From: Streptomyces polyasparticus
GTDB lineage: Bacteria; Actinomycetota; Actinomycetes; Streptomycetales; Streptomycetaceae
Direction: 5' to 3'
Length of the DNA: 64,000 nt
Assembly (NCBI RefSeq): GCF_014493765.1
Contig: NZ_JACTVJ010000017.1
Location: 186,001 to 250,000, forward strand
Below, piece by piece: positions 17,653 through 25,616 of the stretch (positions are counted from its first letter, which is position 1; every line of letters begins with the position of its first letter). Made by a program: the position numbers and the translations under genes. The notes below the pieces were generated by a model. That model saw only the letters and a list, made by a program, of their open reading frames with translations. It did no database searches and was not told the DNA's origin.

Positions 17653-17929
17653 AGCCCCCGGCCTTCAGCGACGCCCCCGTGCCCGGCTCCCCCGGTCCCG
17701 GGCGTCCGTCACAGCGCCACCCCGTCATGGGGCGGCTGCCTTTCCAGACCTCCCGTGCCGGCGCCGGGTTTCTCCCGCAGCCCGCGCGCGCACGGTCGAG
17801 GACCGGCCCGGCCGGCGGCTCCGGGGGGAGCGGGCCACCGGCCGGGACCGGTACGTCCGCGGGTGATGGCCTGATGCGCGGTTGACAGTTCTCCCCTCGA
17901 GTTGGGACTCTCCGGACGACAAGTCCATA

Positions 17930-18075
17930 CATCGAGGCGACGGTTGACAGGAACCCGGTGCGAACCCGGGACGGTCCCGCCACTGTGACCGCGTACACGC
18001 TGCGTATCCACGCAGCGCGTGCGCGGAAGTCAGGAACTGACCCGTCGTCCTCCTGCCTTGGGGCGTGGAAACCCC
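17930..18075 (+). promoter_or_regulatory. Cobalamin riboswitch upstream of cbtB-cbtA
   Basis: The leader contains GGAACCCGGTGCGAACCCGGGACGGTCCC and the B12 box GCCACTG (17979-17985). GGAAGTCAGG and the AACTGACC region follow (18026-18042). These are the conserved landmarks of the cobalamin aptamer. It ends just before the ribosome-binding site (GGAAGGAG) of cbtB, so B12 probably represses the cobalt importer genes by masking translation or terminating transcription. A TTGACA promoter element lies at about 17883. Exact boundaries are estimates. Confidence 0.9.
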
Positions 18076-18093
18076 GGAAGGAGACCCACCCGG

Positions 18094-18312
18094 ATGTCCC
18101 TGCACTCGGCACAGCACCCGAGCACGACGGCCGCCCAGGACGCGACGACCAGCACGCGTGACTGGCTGATCGCCTCCGCGGCCGCGATCGTGGCGATCAT
18201 CGCCCTGTATGCGGTGTTCTTCGACAACGGCACGCTGATCTCGGCGACCGGCGACTATCTGCACGAGTTCGCTCACGACGGACGGCACCTCTTCGGCGCC
18301 CCCTGCCACTGA
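18094..18312 (+). CDS. cbtB: Cobalt transporter subunit CbtB
   Basis: 72 residues from the ATG at 18094 (GGAAGGAG upstream); an ORF extending to 18019 would read through the riboswitch. There is one transmembrane helix (residues about 26-45) and a C-terminal histidine-rich motif HEFAHDGRH, the metal-binding tail of CbtB. CbtA and CbtB are predicted cobalt importers that appear under B12 control, as here. Located 19 bp before cbtA. Confidence 0.9.
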   Translation: MSLHSAQHPSTTAAQDATTSTRDWLIASAAAIVAIIALYAVFFDNGTLISATGDYLHEFAHDGRHLFGAPCH

Positions 18313-18331
18313 TCGGGGACCGAAGCACATC

Positions 18332-19093
18332 ATGTCGACTCCTGTACTCCCCCTGCTCGGACGCGGTCTTGCGGCAGGAGGAGCGGCGGGCCTCGCGGCC
18401 GGCCTCTTCTCACTGCTGCTCGCCGAGCCGCTGATGGACCGGGCGATCCGGCTCGAAGAGGCGCGCTCCCATGAGCACGCCGACGCGGGCGCGGCCGCCG
18501 TCCAGCACCACGAGGAGCTCTTCACGCGCTCCACGCAGCACTTCGGCCTGGTCGTCACCTCCGTGGTGTTCGGCCTGGCACTCGGCATCCTCTTCGCGAT
18601 CGCCTACGCGCTCGTGCACCGCCGCGACCCCGCCGCCTCGCCGTGGCCGCGCGCGCTGCTCTTCGCCGGCGGGGCCTTCCTCGCGGTCTCGCTCCTGCCG
18701 GCCCTGCGCTATCCGGCCAACCCGCCGGGCGTGGGCGACTCGTCCACCGTCGCCAACCGCCAGGGTCTGTGGCTGGCCGCCGTCGTCATCGGCGTGCTCG
18801 GCATGTTCCTGGTCTGGCAGGTGTACGTACGGCTCGCGGGCCGCAGCGTTCCGGTACGCCAGGTCGCGGCGGGCGTGACGGGGGTCGCGGTCCTCGCGGT
18901 CCTGTTCGCCCTGCCGGGCAACCCGGACGAAGTCCCCGTATCCGCCACGCTGTTGTGGGACTTCCGCATCCTGTCGATCGCCTCGCACGCGCTGCTCTGG
19001 GCGGTGTTCGGGATGGTCTTCGGGGCGTTGGGGCTGCGGGCGCTCGCCGGGGCCAGGGCACCTTCGGCGGGACAGCCCGTCCCTCTTCAGTGA
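18332..19093 (+). CDS. cbtA: Cobalt transporter subunit CbtA
   Basis: 253 residues with about five transmembrane helices (near 8-30, 72-95, 107-125, 145-165, 215-240). A His-rich external loop, SHEHADAGAAAVQHHEELF, lies between the first and second helices and is typical of CbtA. With CbtB it probably supplies cobalt for cobalamin synthesis when B12 is low. It belongs to the riboswitch-controlled operon and is followed by a 15-bp inverted repeat at 19127-19175. Confidence 0.9.
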   Translation: MSTPVLPLLGRGLAAGGAAGLAAGLFSLLLAEPLMDRAIRLEEARSHEHADAGAAAVQHHEELFTRSTQHFGLVVTSVVFGLALGILFAIAYALVHRRDPAASPWPRALLFAGGAFLAVSLLPALRYPANPPGVGDSSTVANRQGLWLAAVVIGVLGMFLVWQVYVRLAGRSVPVRQVAAGVTGVAVLAVLFALPGNPDEVPVSATLLWDFRILSIASHALLWAVFGMVFGALGLRALAGARAPSAGQPVPLQ

Positions 19094-19126
19094 GGCCCGC
19101 GTCAAGCACACCTTGATCGGCCTGGA

Positions 19127-19175
19127 CGGTCCGACGCCCCACACGATCACTCCGGTCGTATGGGGCGTCGGACCG
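19127..19175 (+). terminator. Inverted repeat downstream of cbtA
   Basis: CGGTCCGACGCCCCA (19127-19141) is perfectly complementary to TGGGGCGTCGGACCG (19161-19175) with a 19-nt loop. It is a likely terminator for cbtBA. Alternatively it could be an end of the IS110 relic that follows. Confidence 0.6.
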
Positions 19176-19198
19176 CCCTCCCCCACCACGTGATCGGC

Positions 19199-19350
19199 AT
19201 CAGCTGCATCGACGTCTTCCTCGGCCCGGACGTCGGCGGGGGCGAACACCACGCCACCGCCGCCACATCGCCCGGGACGTGGGCTGCCCGGTGGCTTGTC
19301 TGCCGGGGCTGACGATGCGGCGGATCGCCGGCCGCTACGCGGTGCGACGA
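19199..19350 (+). pseudogene. Relic of an IS110-family transposase
   Basis: From 19211 one frame reads DVFLGPDVGGGEHHATAA, resembling the N-terminal DEDD motif region of IS110 transposases (canonical GLDVGKGEHHA), with the conserved Lys changed to Gly. From about 19267 a different frame reads IARDVGCPVACLPGLTMRRI, resembling a later conserved block (GCPVAYLPGLTMRRIADLYPGEAKTD). The two blocks are joined by a deletion of the intervening region and the ORF is broken. The remainder of the gene is absent. No intact insertion-sequence ends can be assigned. Confidence 0.7.
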
Positions 19351-19388
19351 CGACCTGGCCGACGGGGCCACTCGGATCGCGCGATCGA

Positions 19389-19622
19389 TCAGTGCTCCGG
19401 CCGAAGCCGCTGACGAGCAGCCTCAAGCCGCTGGTCGTAGTCAGGCGCGAACAGCGCGGGAAGGGTCTTGTCGAGTGTTCCGGCGATTCGACGGATCGGT
19501 GCCCAGACCGCCGGATCGTCGACAACGCGGCTGAGGTCCGTCATCTGGAGCTTCTCCAGCCAGTGCGACAGCACCAGAGCCTCGTCACTCGTGAGCTTGA
19601 TCGTGACCTGGCTGTCACTCAT
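19389..19622 (-). CDS. Hypothetical small protein
   Basis: 77 residues from the ATG at 19622, chosen because GGAGGGG precedes it. It has no signal peptide or transmembrane segment. The sequence is helical and acidic/basic mixed (SDEALVLSHWLEKLQMTDLSRVV, YDQRLEAARQRL). I do not recognise the family. It lies between the IS110 relic and the sortase gene and is transcribed in the same direction as the sortase pair, whose last gene ends 99 bp upstream of it. Confidence 0.65.
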   Translation of the reverse strand: MSDSQVTIKLTSDEALVLSHWLEKLQMTDLSRVVDDPAVWAPIRRIAGTLDKTLPALFAPDYDQRLEAARQRLRPEH

Positions 19623-19720
19623 GCACACCCCTCCGGCTCGGCCCGCCCTCGACTGCACGCTACTGGCCTTGGACCTTGACCGAACACCTGGAGTCCGAAA
19701 GAAACGCTCCAAGCCTGCGG

Positions 19721-20383
19721 TCAGGGCCCCTTGCCGGTCAGGAAGGCCGACACCACCACATTCGACGAGTACGTCTTCGTGGCCCGGTCGAAGGTGCCGC
19801 CGCAGGTGATGAGCCGCAGCTCGGCCCGGTCGTCCTGGCGCGCTCCGTATGCCTTGTGCGGGTCGAACCCGGCGCGTTCGTGGACCGCGACCTCTTCGAC
19901 GGTGAACTCGGCGATCGAGCCGTCGGAGCGGACCACACGGACCTTCTCACCGGGCTTGAGCGTGCTCAGGTTGTAGAACACGGCGGGCCGCGACTCGGTG
20001 TCCACATGCCCGACGAACAGCGCCGTGCCCTTCGCGCCCGGCTTCACCCCGGCCCCGTACCAGCCGACGACTCCGGCCTGGTCGTACGGCGGCGGCGCGA
20101 TCGCGCCCTCGCTGTCGAGCCCGCGCTTGATCACCGGGGCCTGCACCCCTATGGCGGGGATGTCCACACGGTGGGGGCCCGCGTCGCCCAACGGCTTGAT
20201 CGCGGGCGGGAGATCGACGGCGACCAGCGGACGGCCGACGGCCGCGACATCACCGGTCGCGGTGGAACCGCCGCCCGGCACCCCGGCGATCTCACGGCCC
20301 CACAGCCACAGGCCGATCAGCAGCACGGCCCAGGCGATCCCGGTGAGCAGCCGCCCGCTCCCTGACGAACGGTCGTGCGCCAT
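19721..20383 (-). CDS. Class F sortase
   Basis: 220 residues. An N-terminal membrane anchor (residues about 10-30) is followed by a proline-rich linker and a sortase barrel. The catalytic His is in LFVGHVDTE and the nucleophile Cys in LRLITCGG. The catalytic Arg is not obvious; the usual YRDN-like segment reads TYSSNVVV here, so the Arg may be that in FDRATK. Class F sortases are common in actinobacteria, but their sorting signal is poorly defined. It directly follows the gene for a surface protein (4-bp gap), its likely partner. Confidence 0.88.
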   Translation of the reverse strand: MAHDRSSGSGRLLTGIAWAVLLIGLWLWGREIAGVPGGGSTATGDVAAVGRPLVAVDLPPAIKPLGDAGPHRVDIPAIGVQAPVIKRGLDSEGAIAPPPYDQAGVVGWYGAGVKPGAKGTALFVGHVDTESRPAVFYNLSTLKPGEKVRVVRSDGSIAEFTVEEVAVHERAGFDPHKAYGARQDDRAELRLITCGGTFDRATKTYSSNVVVSAFLTGKGP

Positions 20384-20387
20384 GGGG

Positions 20388-20912
20388 CTATGCGCCGCCT
20401 CGACGCCGGCGCACGAGGCGCCCGGCGACGGCGAGACCGGCGGCCGTCGCGAGCAGCAGCCCGATCAGGGCGTGCCGCCAGCCGGGGCCCGTGCTCGGCT
20501 GCTCGGCGCTCAGGGAGGCCATACCGCCGCCGCCCGCGCGGATCGGGGCGGTGGGGGTCGGGGTGGTCTCCTTGACGACGGTGACGGTGCCCTTGGCCTT
20601 GCCGTCCTTGCCGTCGCAGGTGACGGAGACGTCGTACGTGCCGGGCATCGCCGTCGACCGGATCATCGCCTCACCGCTCAGCGCGTACCCGGCGCCGTCG
20701 CGCCCGGTGAGGGCACCGTCGGCGACGAACACCTCCGACTTGGCCGCCCCGGTCGTCCCGTCACACCCGGTGACGTTCAGCTCGACCTGAGCACCCGGCG
20801 TGACGGTGCCTGGCGTGACCTTGACGGTGCCGTCCGCGGCGAGCGCGGGCGTGGTGAGCGCGAGGGCGGCGACAGTGGCGCACAGAGTGAGCCTGACCCG
20901 GGCTGAGGGCAT
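20388..20912 (-). CDS. Secreted surface protein paired with the class F sortase
   Basis: 174 residues. A signal peptide (ending ALAAD), an Ig-like beta domain with two cysteines (VTGCDGTTG, VTCDGKDG), a Thr/Pro linker (KETTPTPTAPIRAGGGGMAS), a C-terminal transmembrane helix (about 145-165) and a basic tail RLVRRRRGGA. This is the layout of a membrane- or wall-attached protein, but no LPXTG-like motif is visible. The adjacent sortase gene suggests an anchoring or signal-processing relationship; the pair recurs in Streptomyces. Confidence 0.78.
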   Translation of the reverse strand: MPSARVRLTLCATVAALALTTPALAADGTVKVTPGTVTPGAQVELNVTGCDGTTGAAKSEVFVADGALTGRDGAGYALSGEAMIRSTAMPGTYDVSVTCDGKDGKAKGTVTVVKETTPTPTAPIRAGGGGMASLSAEQPSTGPGWRHALIGLLLATAAGLAVAGRLVRRRRGGA

Positions 20913-21007
20913 GGTGGACCTCCTGCGTCGAGCGTGACGCGGGGAGGCCCGGGGTGCATGCGGGTGTGGGCCGAACGGGTCACTCAGCCCCGCCGGCGCT
21001 TGAGGCG

Positions 21008-21026
21008 ATCCGAACGAAGTTCGGAT
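21008..21026. terminator. Short perfect hairpin
   Basis: ATCCGAAC-GAA-GTTCGGAT, an 8-bp stem with a 3-nt loop, between the surface-protein gene and the HAD phosphatase gene. It could end the minus-strand HAD gene transcript. The surrounding GGGGGCGAAGCCC-type sequence is the usual Streptomyces intergenic filler. Confidence 0.5.
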
Positions 21027-21101
21027 GCGGGGGTCCGGGGGCGAAGCCCTCGGTTTCGGGAAGGGGCGGGGCGGGGAGAAAGGCCCGCCGCAGGCGCCCC
21101 C

Positions 21102-21203
21102 ACCCGCACCCGAAGACGCCCCGCACCCTCAGACCACCCGCACCCGAAGACGCCCCGCACCCTCAGACCACCCGCGCACGAAGACGCCCCGCACCCTCAG
21201 ACC
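21102..21203. repeat. Three tandem 34-bp repeats ending inside the HAD gene stop
   Basis: Units at 21102-21135, 21136-21169 (identical) and 21170-21203 (two mismatches): ACCCGCACCCGAAGACGCCCC + GCACCCTCAGACC. The third copy contains the stop codon of the HAD-IIA gene (21197-21199), so the array appears to be duplicated from the gene's 3' end. Confidence 0.85.
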
Positions 21204-21976
21204 AGATCCACCAGATCCGCGATCGAGTCCACGATGTGCGACGGCCGGAACGGATACTTCTCGACCTCCGCCGGAGACGTCAGCCCCGTCAGGACCAGAT
21301 ACGTGATCATCCCGGCCTCGAGCCCCGCGAGGACATCCGTATCCATCCGGTCACCGATCATCGCGCTCGTCTCGGAGTGCGCCCCGATCGCATTCAGACC
21401 GGTCCGCATCATCAGCGGATTGGGCTTGCCCGCGAAGTACGGCTCCTTGCCCGTGGCTTTGGTGATCAGCGCGGCCACCGCACCCGTGGCCGGCAGCGGG
21501 CCCTCGAGCGAGGGGCCGGTCTCGTCCGGGTTGGTGCAGATGAAGCGGGCACCGTTGTTGATCAGCCGTACGGCCTTCGTCATGGCCTCGAAGGAGTACG
21601 TACGGGTCTCGCCGAGGACGACATAGTCGGGGTCCGCGTCGGTCAGGACATACCCGATGTCGTGCAGCGCCGTCGTCAGACCGGCCTCGCCGATCACGTA
21701 CGCCGTGCCGTTGGGCCGCTGGTCGTCGAGGAACTTCGCCGTCGCGAGCGCCGACGTCCAGATGTTCTCGACGGGGATGTCGAGGCCCATCCTCTTCAGC
21801 CGGGCGTGCAGGTCGCGCGCCGTGTAGATCGAGTTGTTCGTCAGGACCAGGAAGGGCTTGCCGGACTCGCGCAGCCGCTTGAGGAAGGCATCGGCGCCAG
21901 GGATCGGCACGCCCTCGTGAATGAGGACCCCGTCCATGTCGGTGAGCCAGGATTCGATCGGCTTGCGCTCTGCCAC
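21197..21976 (-). CDS. HAD-IIA family phosphatase, NagD-like
   Basis: 259 residues. The HAD motif I is TDMDGVLIHEG (Asp nucleophile near residue 13), motif II is VLTNNS, and the C-terminal motif IV is GDRMDTDVLAGLEAGM preceded by AGKPNPLMM (motif III Lys). The C2 cap between residues 80 and 180 places it in the NagD/PGP subfamily. These enzymes dephosphorylate nucleotides or small sugar phosphates in the cytoplasm; the true substrate is unknown. It stands alone next to a secreted phosphatase gene on the same strand. Confidence 0.9.
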   Translation of the reverse strand: MAERKPIESWLTDMDGVLIHEGVPIPGADAFLKRLRESGKPFLVLTNNSIYTARDLHARLKRMGLDIPVENIWTSALATAKFLDDQRPNGTAYVIGEAGLTTALHDIGYVLTDADPDYVVLGETRTYSFEAMTKAVRLINNGARFICTNPDETGPSLEGPLPATGAVAALITKATGKEPYFAGKPNPLMMRTGLNAIGAHSETSAMIGDRMDTDVLAGLEAGMITYLVLTGLTSPAEVEKYPFRPSHIVDSIADLVDLV

Positions 21977-22088
21977 GGGACTGATCTCCGCTTCTCGGCC
22001 GGATACTGCTGTCCGGAAAGATGTCCGGACACCGTCAGCCTAACGGGACGGACCCCACCGGGCCCGTCCCGTCCCAGCTCATGGACTG

Positions 22089-23612
22089 CTACCCGAGAGT
22101 CACGTTGTCCACGGCCCAGAACCAATTGTTCGTGCCCGCGTAGCGGAAGCGGACCTGGACGTCCGAGACACCCGCCGGCACGTTCAGGGCGATGCTCTGC
22201 GGCTGCGCGGTCGCATCGGCCGTGAAGGACTTCACGACCTGCGGCGCCCCGCCCCCGTACGAGACGAGGACCTGGGCCGTCTGGCCCGCCTCGTGCCGGT
22301 AGTGGGTCTGGAAGCGCAGGGTGCGGGTGGTGCCGCCCTGGACCTGCCACTTCGGGCTGACGAGCGTGGAGTCGAACTTCCCGCTGTTGGTCCTGTCGTC
22401 CCACTCGTCGGAGTCGGCGACGGCGAACACGTCACGGCCGCGGACGTTCAGCTCGCGCCACTGGTCGCGCTGGGCCTGCGTCCAGAACTCGTCGGTGGTG
22501 AAGGACCAGCCCCGCCACTCGGTGACGCCGCCGGTGCCCATCGCGGAGTTGTCCACGGACCAGCCGCTCGGCGCGGTGTGCGTGTAGCCCTTCACGCCGG
22601 ACGGGATGCCGGTCTCGTCCGTACGGGATTGCAGTGATCCCCGTACGGTGTCGAAGGCGTCGTTGTCCGGTGCGTCGAGCGGCACGCCGTCGAGGCCCGC
22701 TGTGGAGACGCCGACCTGCTTGAGGGCGGTCGCGGCCACGTCCACGAGGCGCACGTCATTGCGGACCGAACCGGCCGGGATCCCGGCGCCCTTGGCGATG
22801 ACGAAGGTGCCGCGCTCCTTGATGGTGGAGCCGCCGTGGCCGCCGCCGTCCTTGTGGCCGTGGTCGGTGGTGACCAGGATCTTCCAGTTCTCCTGGGCGT
22901 AAGTGGCCCGGGAAGTCACGGCGTTGAGGACCGTGCCGATGTGGCGGTCGCTGCGGGCGATCGCGTCCAGGTAGGCCTGGCTGCCCGGGCCCGAGTTGTG
23001 GCCCGCGATGTCGATCTCGCCGAAGTAGACGAAGGAGGCGTCCGGGTTGCCGTTCTTCAGCTCGTCGGCGGCGGCCGCCGCGATCTTCGGGTCCTCCACG
23101 TCGTATCCGTTGGCGTCGCCCTTGAGGCCGAGGCGCTTGTCGACGGTGGGCGAGAAGATCGGGCCGCCCGCGTCCGCGGAGGCGATGGGCTCCCAGTCGG
23201 CGGCCGCGTACGTGTTGAGCGAGGGGTTGGCCTTCTCGGCACGCGTCAGGAAGTCGGGGTGGGTGCCGAACTGCTTGCCCGCGAAGGAGTTGTCCTTCAC
23301 GCCGTGCTTGTCGGGCCATACGCCGGTGGCGATGGTCGACCAGCCGGGGCCCGAGGAGGTCGCGGCCATCGGCGAGCTGTAGAGGGTGCTCGCGGCGGTG
23401 AGGCCCTCGGCCATCAGGCGCTTGAGGTTGGGGGCGTTCGCGGTCTTGATGCGGTCGAGGTTGGCGCCGTCGAGGCCGATCACGAGGACCTTGTCCTGGA
23501 TGGCTGCGGGGGCTGCGGTCGCGGGTGCCGCGGTGAGCTGGGTGGTCCCGGCGAGCAGGGCGACTGCCGTGAGGGACAGGGCAGTCGAGCGTCTGGTACG
23601 GGTGCTGGGCAC
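22089..23612 (-). CDS. Secreted alkaline phosphatase superfamily protein (phosphodiesterase/pyrophosphatase type)
   Basis: 507 residues from the GTG at 23612 with GGAGGAG just before it; the longer ORF to 24077 is not coding upstream. The signal peptide ends around AAPATAAPA. Catalytic features of the type I phosphodiesterase/nucleotide pyrophosphatase fold: VIGLDGANLD (metal Asp), SSGPGWSTIATGVWPDKHG (nucleophile Thr/Ser region), GEIDIAGHNSGP and TTDHGHKDGGGHGG (metal His/Asp). Residues about 375-507 form a jelly-roll module ending in NNWFWAVDNVTLG, probably carbohydrate-binding. It likely releases phosphate from extracellular esters. A PHO-box-like direct repeat at 23663-23684 suggests PhoP control. 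Confidence 0.88.
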   Translation of the reverse strand: MPSTRTRRSTALSLTAVALLAGTTQLTAAPATAAPAAIQDKVLVIGLDGANLDRIKTANAPNLKRLMAEGLTAASTLYSSPMAATSSGPGWSTIATGVWPDKHGVKDNSFAGKQFGTHPDFLTRAEKANPSLNTYAAADWEPIASADAGGPIFSPTVDKRLGLKGDANGYDVEDPKIAAAAADELKNGNPDASFVYFGEIDIAGHNSGPGSQAYLDAIARSDRHIGTVLNAVTSRATYAQENWKILVTTDHGHKDGGGHGGSTIKERGTFVIAKGAGIPAGSVRNDVRLVDVAATALKQVGVSTAGLDGVPLDAPDNDAFDTVRGSLQSRTDETGIPSGVKGYTHTAPSGWSVDNSAMGTGGVTEWRGWSFTTDEFWTQAQRDQWRELNVRGRDVFAVADSDEWDDRTNSGKFDSTLVSPKWQVQGGTTRTLRFQTHYRHEAGQTAQVLVSYGGGAPQVVKSFTADATAQPQSIALNVPAGVSDVQVRFRYAGTNNWFWAVDNVTLG

Positions 23613-23662
23613 GTTCTCCTCCAGTGTGGGGGCAGAGTTGAGCCGCCGAGGATGCTCGGCGG

Positions 23663-23684
23663 TCAGGGTGGACGTGCGGTGACC
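23663..23684 (-). promoter_or_regulatory. PHO-box-like 11-bp direct repeat
   Basis: On the minus strand two 11-bp units read GGTCACCGCAC and GTCCACCCTGA, close to the PhoP consensus GTTCACC with the expected 11-bp period. The site lies about 50 bp upstream of the phosphatase GTG at 23612, in the 103-bp gap after the phosphonate operon. Confidence 0.55.
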
Positions 23685-23715
23685 GGTGTACGACGTCCGG
23701 TCGCAGAACGGAAGA

Positions 23716-24795
23716 TCAGATGCCGCTGTCGCTGACGGTGGTGACGGCCGCGTGGGGCCGGACCGCCTGACGCGGGGCTTCCGCTCCATGGGCAGCCTCG
23801 AAAGCAGCGTCGAGGGTGCCCAAGTCATGGTCGCCTTCGACCAGTTCGGCGAAGGGGTGGGCCGCGTGGTGCGCGGCGAGGAAGTCCACGGCCCGCTGCA
23901 GATCGGTCGGCCGGTAGTTGTGGACCCCCGCGATCCGGTGCAGTCCGCGCACCAGCCGCTCGGGGTCGAGGGCCACGGCCGGCCCGGGGAAGACGGAACC
24001 GGCGAGGACCGCCGTACCGCCGATGGCCAGTGCCTGCAGACAGGTGCGTACGGCGTCGGGGTGGCCGGAGAGTTCAAGGGCCACGTCGGCCTCGGCGGCC
24101 TTCGCCGGGTCCACCTCGGACGCGCCGAACCGCAGGGCCTGCGCCCGGCGTCGGGGATCCGGGTCGACGGCGGTCACCCGCGCGCCGGCCTGCGCGGCCA
24201 TCGCGACCGCGGTGACACCGAGCATCCCGGCGCCGGTCACCAGGACGCGGCGGCCCGTGAGTTCGCCCGCCTCGGCGAGCACGGCCGCCACCGTCGCGGT
24301 CGCGCAGGAGGCCGGAGCGGCCACCTCGTCGGGCAGACCGTCCGGCACGGCGACGATCGCCGTACCGGGACGCAGCACGCAGTGGCTGGCGAACCCGCCG
24401 GTCAGCGGAGCACGCTGATCGACGCGCTCATGTCCGTACTTGAAGAGCGACCGGCATTTCTGGGTGAAGCCGCGCGCGCAGCGGTCGCAGTCGCCGCAGG
24501 ACGCGGTGACCGACCACACGACCCGCTGACCGGGAACCACGGGGGTGCCGTCCTCGCAGCGCACCGGTCCCCCGGCGGCGATCACCGTGCCGACCTGCTC
24601 GTGCCCGAGGACGCTCGGGGCCGGTGACACCCTGCGCCCCGAGGCCGTGTGCAGATCGCTGCCGCAGACCGTCGCGAGGTCGATACGGACCAGGACCTCG
24701 CCCGGCCCGGGCTCGGCCGCCGTCACCCCGTCGACCAGGGTGAAGGGGAGGCCGGGCCCGTCCCAACGGGCGTACCGCACAGGGATACAGGTCAC
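23716..24795 (-). CDS. Zinc-dependent alcohol dehydrogenase associated with phosphonate catabolism
   Basis: 359 residues from a GTG at 24795 that overlaps the phnE stop. It has the MDR zinc sites: catalytic VCGSDLH and VLGHEQVG; structural cysteines in CGDCDRCARGFTQKC; and the Rossmann GAGMLGVTAV with the acidic NAD-specificity end (AVDPD). It fits the group I know as TIGR03366, proposed phosphonate-associated dehydrogenases, named for the gene context seen here. The substrate is unproven; a hydroxyalkyl-phosphonate or a derived alcohol is a reasonable guess. Last gene of the operon. Confidence 0.82.
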   Translation of the reverse strand: MTCIPVRYARWDGPGLPFTLVDGVTAAEPGPGEVLVRIDLATVCGSDLHTASGRRVSPAPSVLGHEQVGTVIAAGGPVRCEDGTPVVPGQRVVWSVTASCGDCDRCARGFTQKCRSLFKYGHERVDQRAPLTGGFASHCVLRPGTAIVAVPDGLPDEVAAPASCATATVAAVLAEAGELTGRRVLVTGAGMLGVTAVAMAAQAGARVTAVDPDPRRRAQALRFGASEVDPAKAAEADVALELSGHPDAVRTCLQALAIGGTAVLAGSVFPGPAVALDPERLVRGLHRIAGVHNYRPTDLQRAVDFLAAHHAAHPFAELVEGDHDLGTLDAAFEAAHGAEAPRQAVRPHAAVTTVSDSGI

Positions 24796-25616
24796 GACAG
24801 CCGCGCCCGTACGAGAGCGGACAGCCGGTCCACCGCGATGATCAACACGAGCACCACGACGATGTGCGTGAGCATCTCGTCGAACTTGAAGGTCCTGATG
24901 GACTGGTTGATGAGGAAGCCGATACCGCCCGCGCCGACCAGACCGAGCACCAGCGAGGACCGTACGTTGACGTCGAAGCGGTACATCAGCAGGCCGGTGA
25001 GCTGCGGAGTCACCATCGGCAGCAGGGCGTGCGAGGCGACCTGGACCCGCGAGGCGCCGGCCGAGCGCAGCGCGGTGGCCGGCCCCGGGTCGACGTCCTC
25101 GATGGACTCCGCCCACAGCTTGCCCATCACACCGACGTTGTGGCACACCAGCGCGAGCACGCCGGGGAAGGGCCCGAGACCCACGGCCGTCACGAAGATC
25201 AGCGCGAAGACGATCTCGGGGACGGCCCGCAGGAAGGACAGGACCGAGCGCGAGGACTGGTAGACCCAGCCCGGTGCCATGCCCTTGGTCGCGAGCAGGG
25301 CGAGGACGAGGGACGCGGGCACCGAGAGCGTGGTGCCGAGCAGACCGATCCACAAGGTGGTGCGGGCGCCTTCGAGGCTCGGCTTCAGGACCTCCCAGGA
25401 GAAGTCCGGCGGGAAGGCCTCGCCGATGAAGTCCACCATGCCCTGCCAGCCTTCGGCGAAGGCCGTCACGGATATCCCCGTGGTGTTCCAGGCGAACACA
25501 TGGGCCGCGACGATCACCGCCGTGATGACGAGGCCGACGGTCTTCTGCTTGGTCCGCTTGGGCTTGGGCGGGACGGTCAGCTTCCGGATCCGGCCCTCCT
25601 GCTGCAGGACGGTCAT
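24792..25616 (-). CDS. phnE: Phosphonate ABC transporter permease
   Basis: 274 residues from the ATG at 25616, which overlaps the phnC stop (ATGA). There are about six transmembrane helices (near 28-48, 92-115, 130-150, 155-175, 205-225, 245-265). The binding-protein-dependent permease EAA loop reads ATALRSAGASRVQVASHALLP. PhnE forms the membrane pore for phosphonate import. A single permease gene is present, so the channel is probably a homodimer. Confidence 0.9.
   Translation of the reverse strand: MTVLQQEGRIRKLTVPPKPKRTKQKTVGLVITAVIVAAHVFAWNTTGISVTAFAEGWQGMVDFIGEAFPPDFSWEVLKPSLEGARTTLWIGLLGTTLSVPASLVLALLATKGMAPGWVYQSSRSVLSFLRAVPEIVFALIFVTAVGLGPFPGVLALVCHNVGVMGKLWAESIEDVDPGPATALRSAGASRVQVASHALLPMVTPQLTGLLMYRFDVNVRSSLVLGLVGAGGIGFLINQSIRTFKFDEMLTHIVVVLVLIIAVDRLSALVRARLS

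Noticed and set aside
21102-21203. Short repeats considered as a CRISPR array
   Set aside because: The units are contiguous with no spacers, only three copies exist and no cas genes are near.
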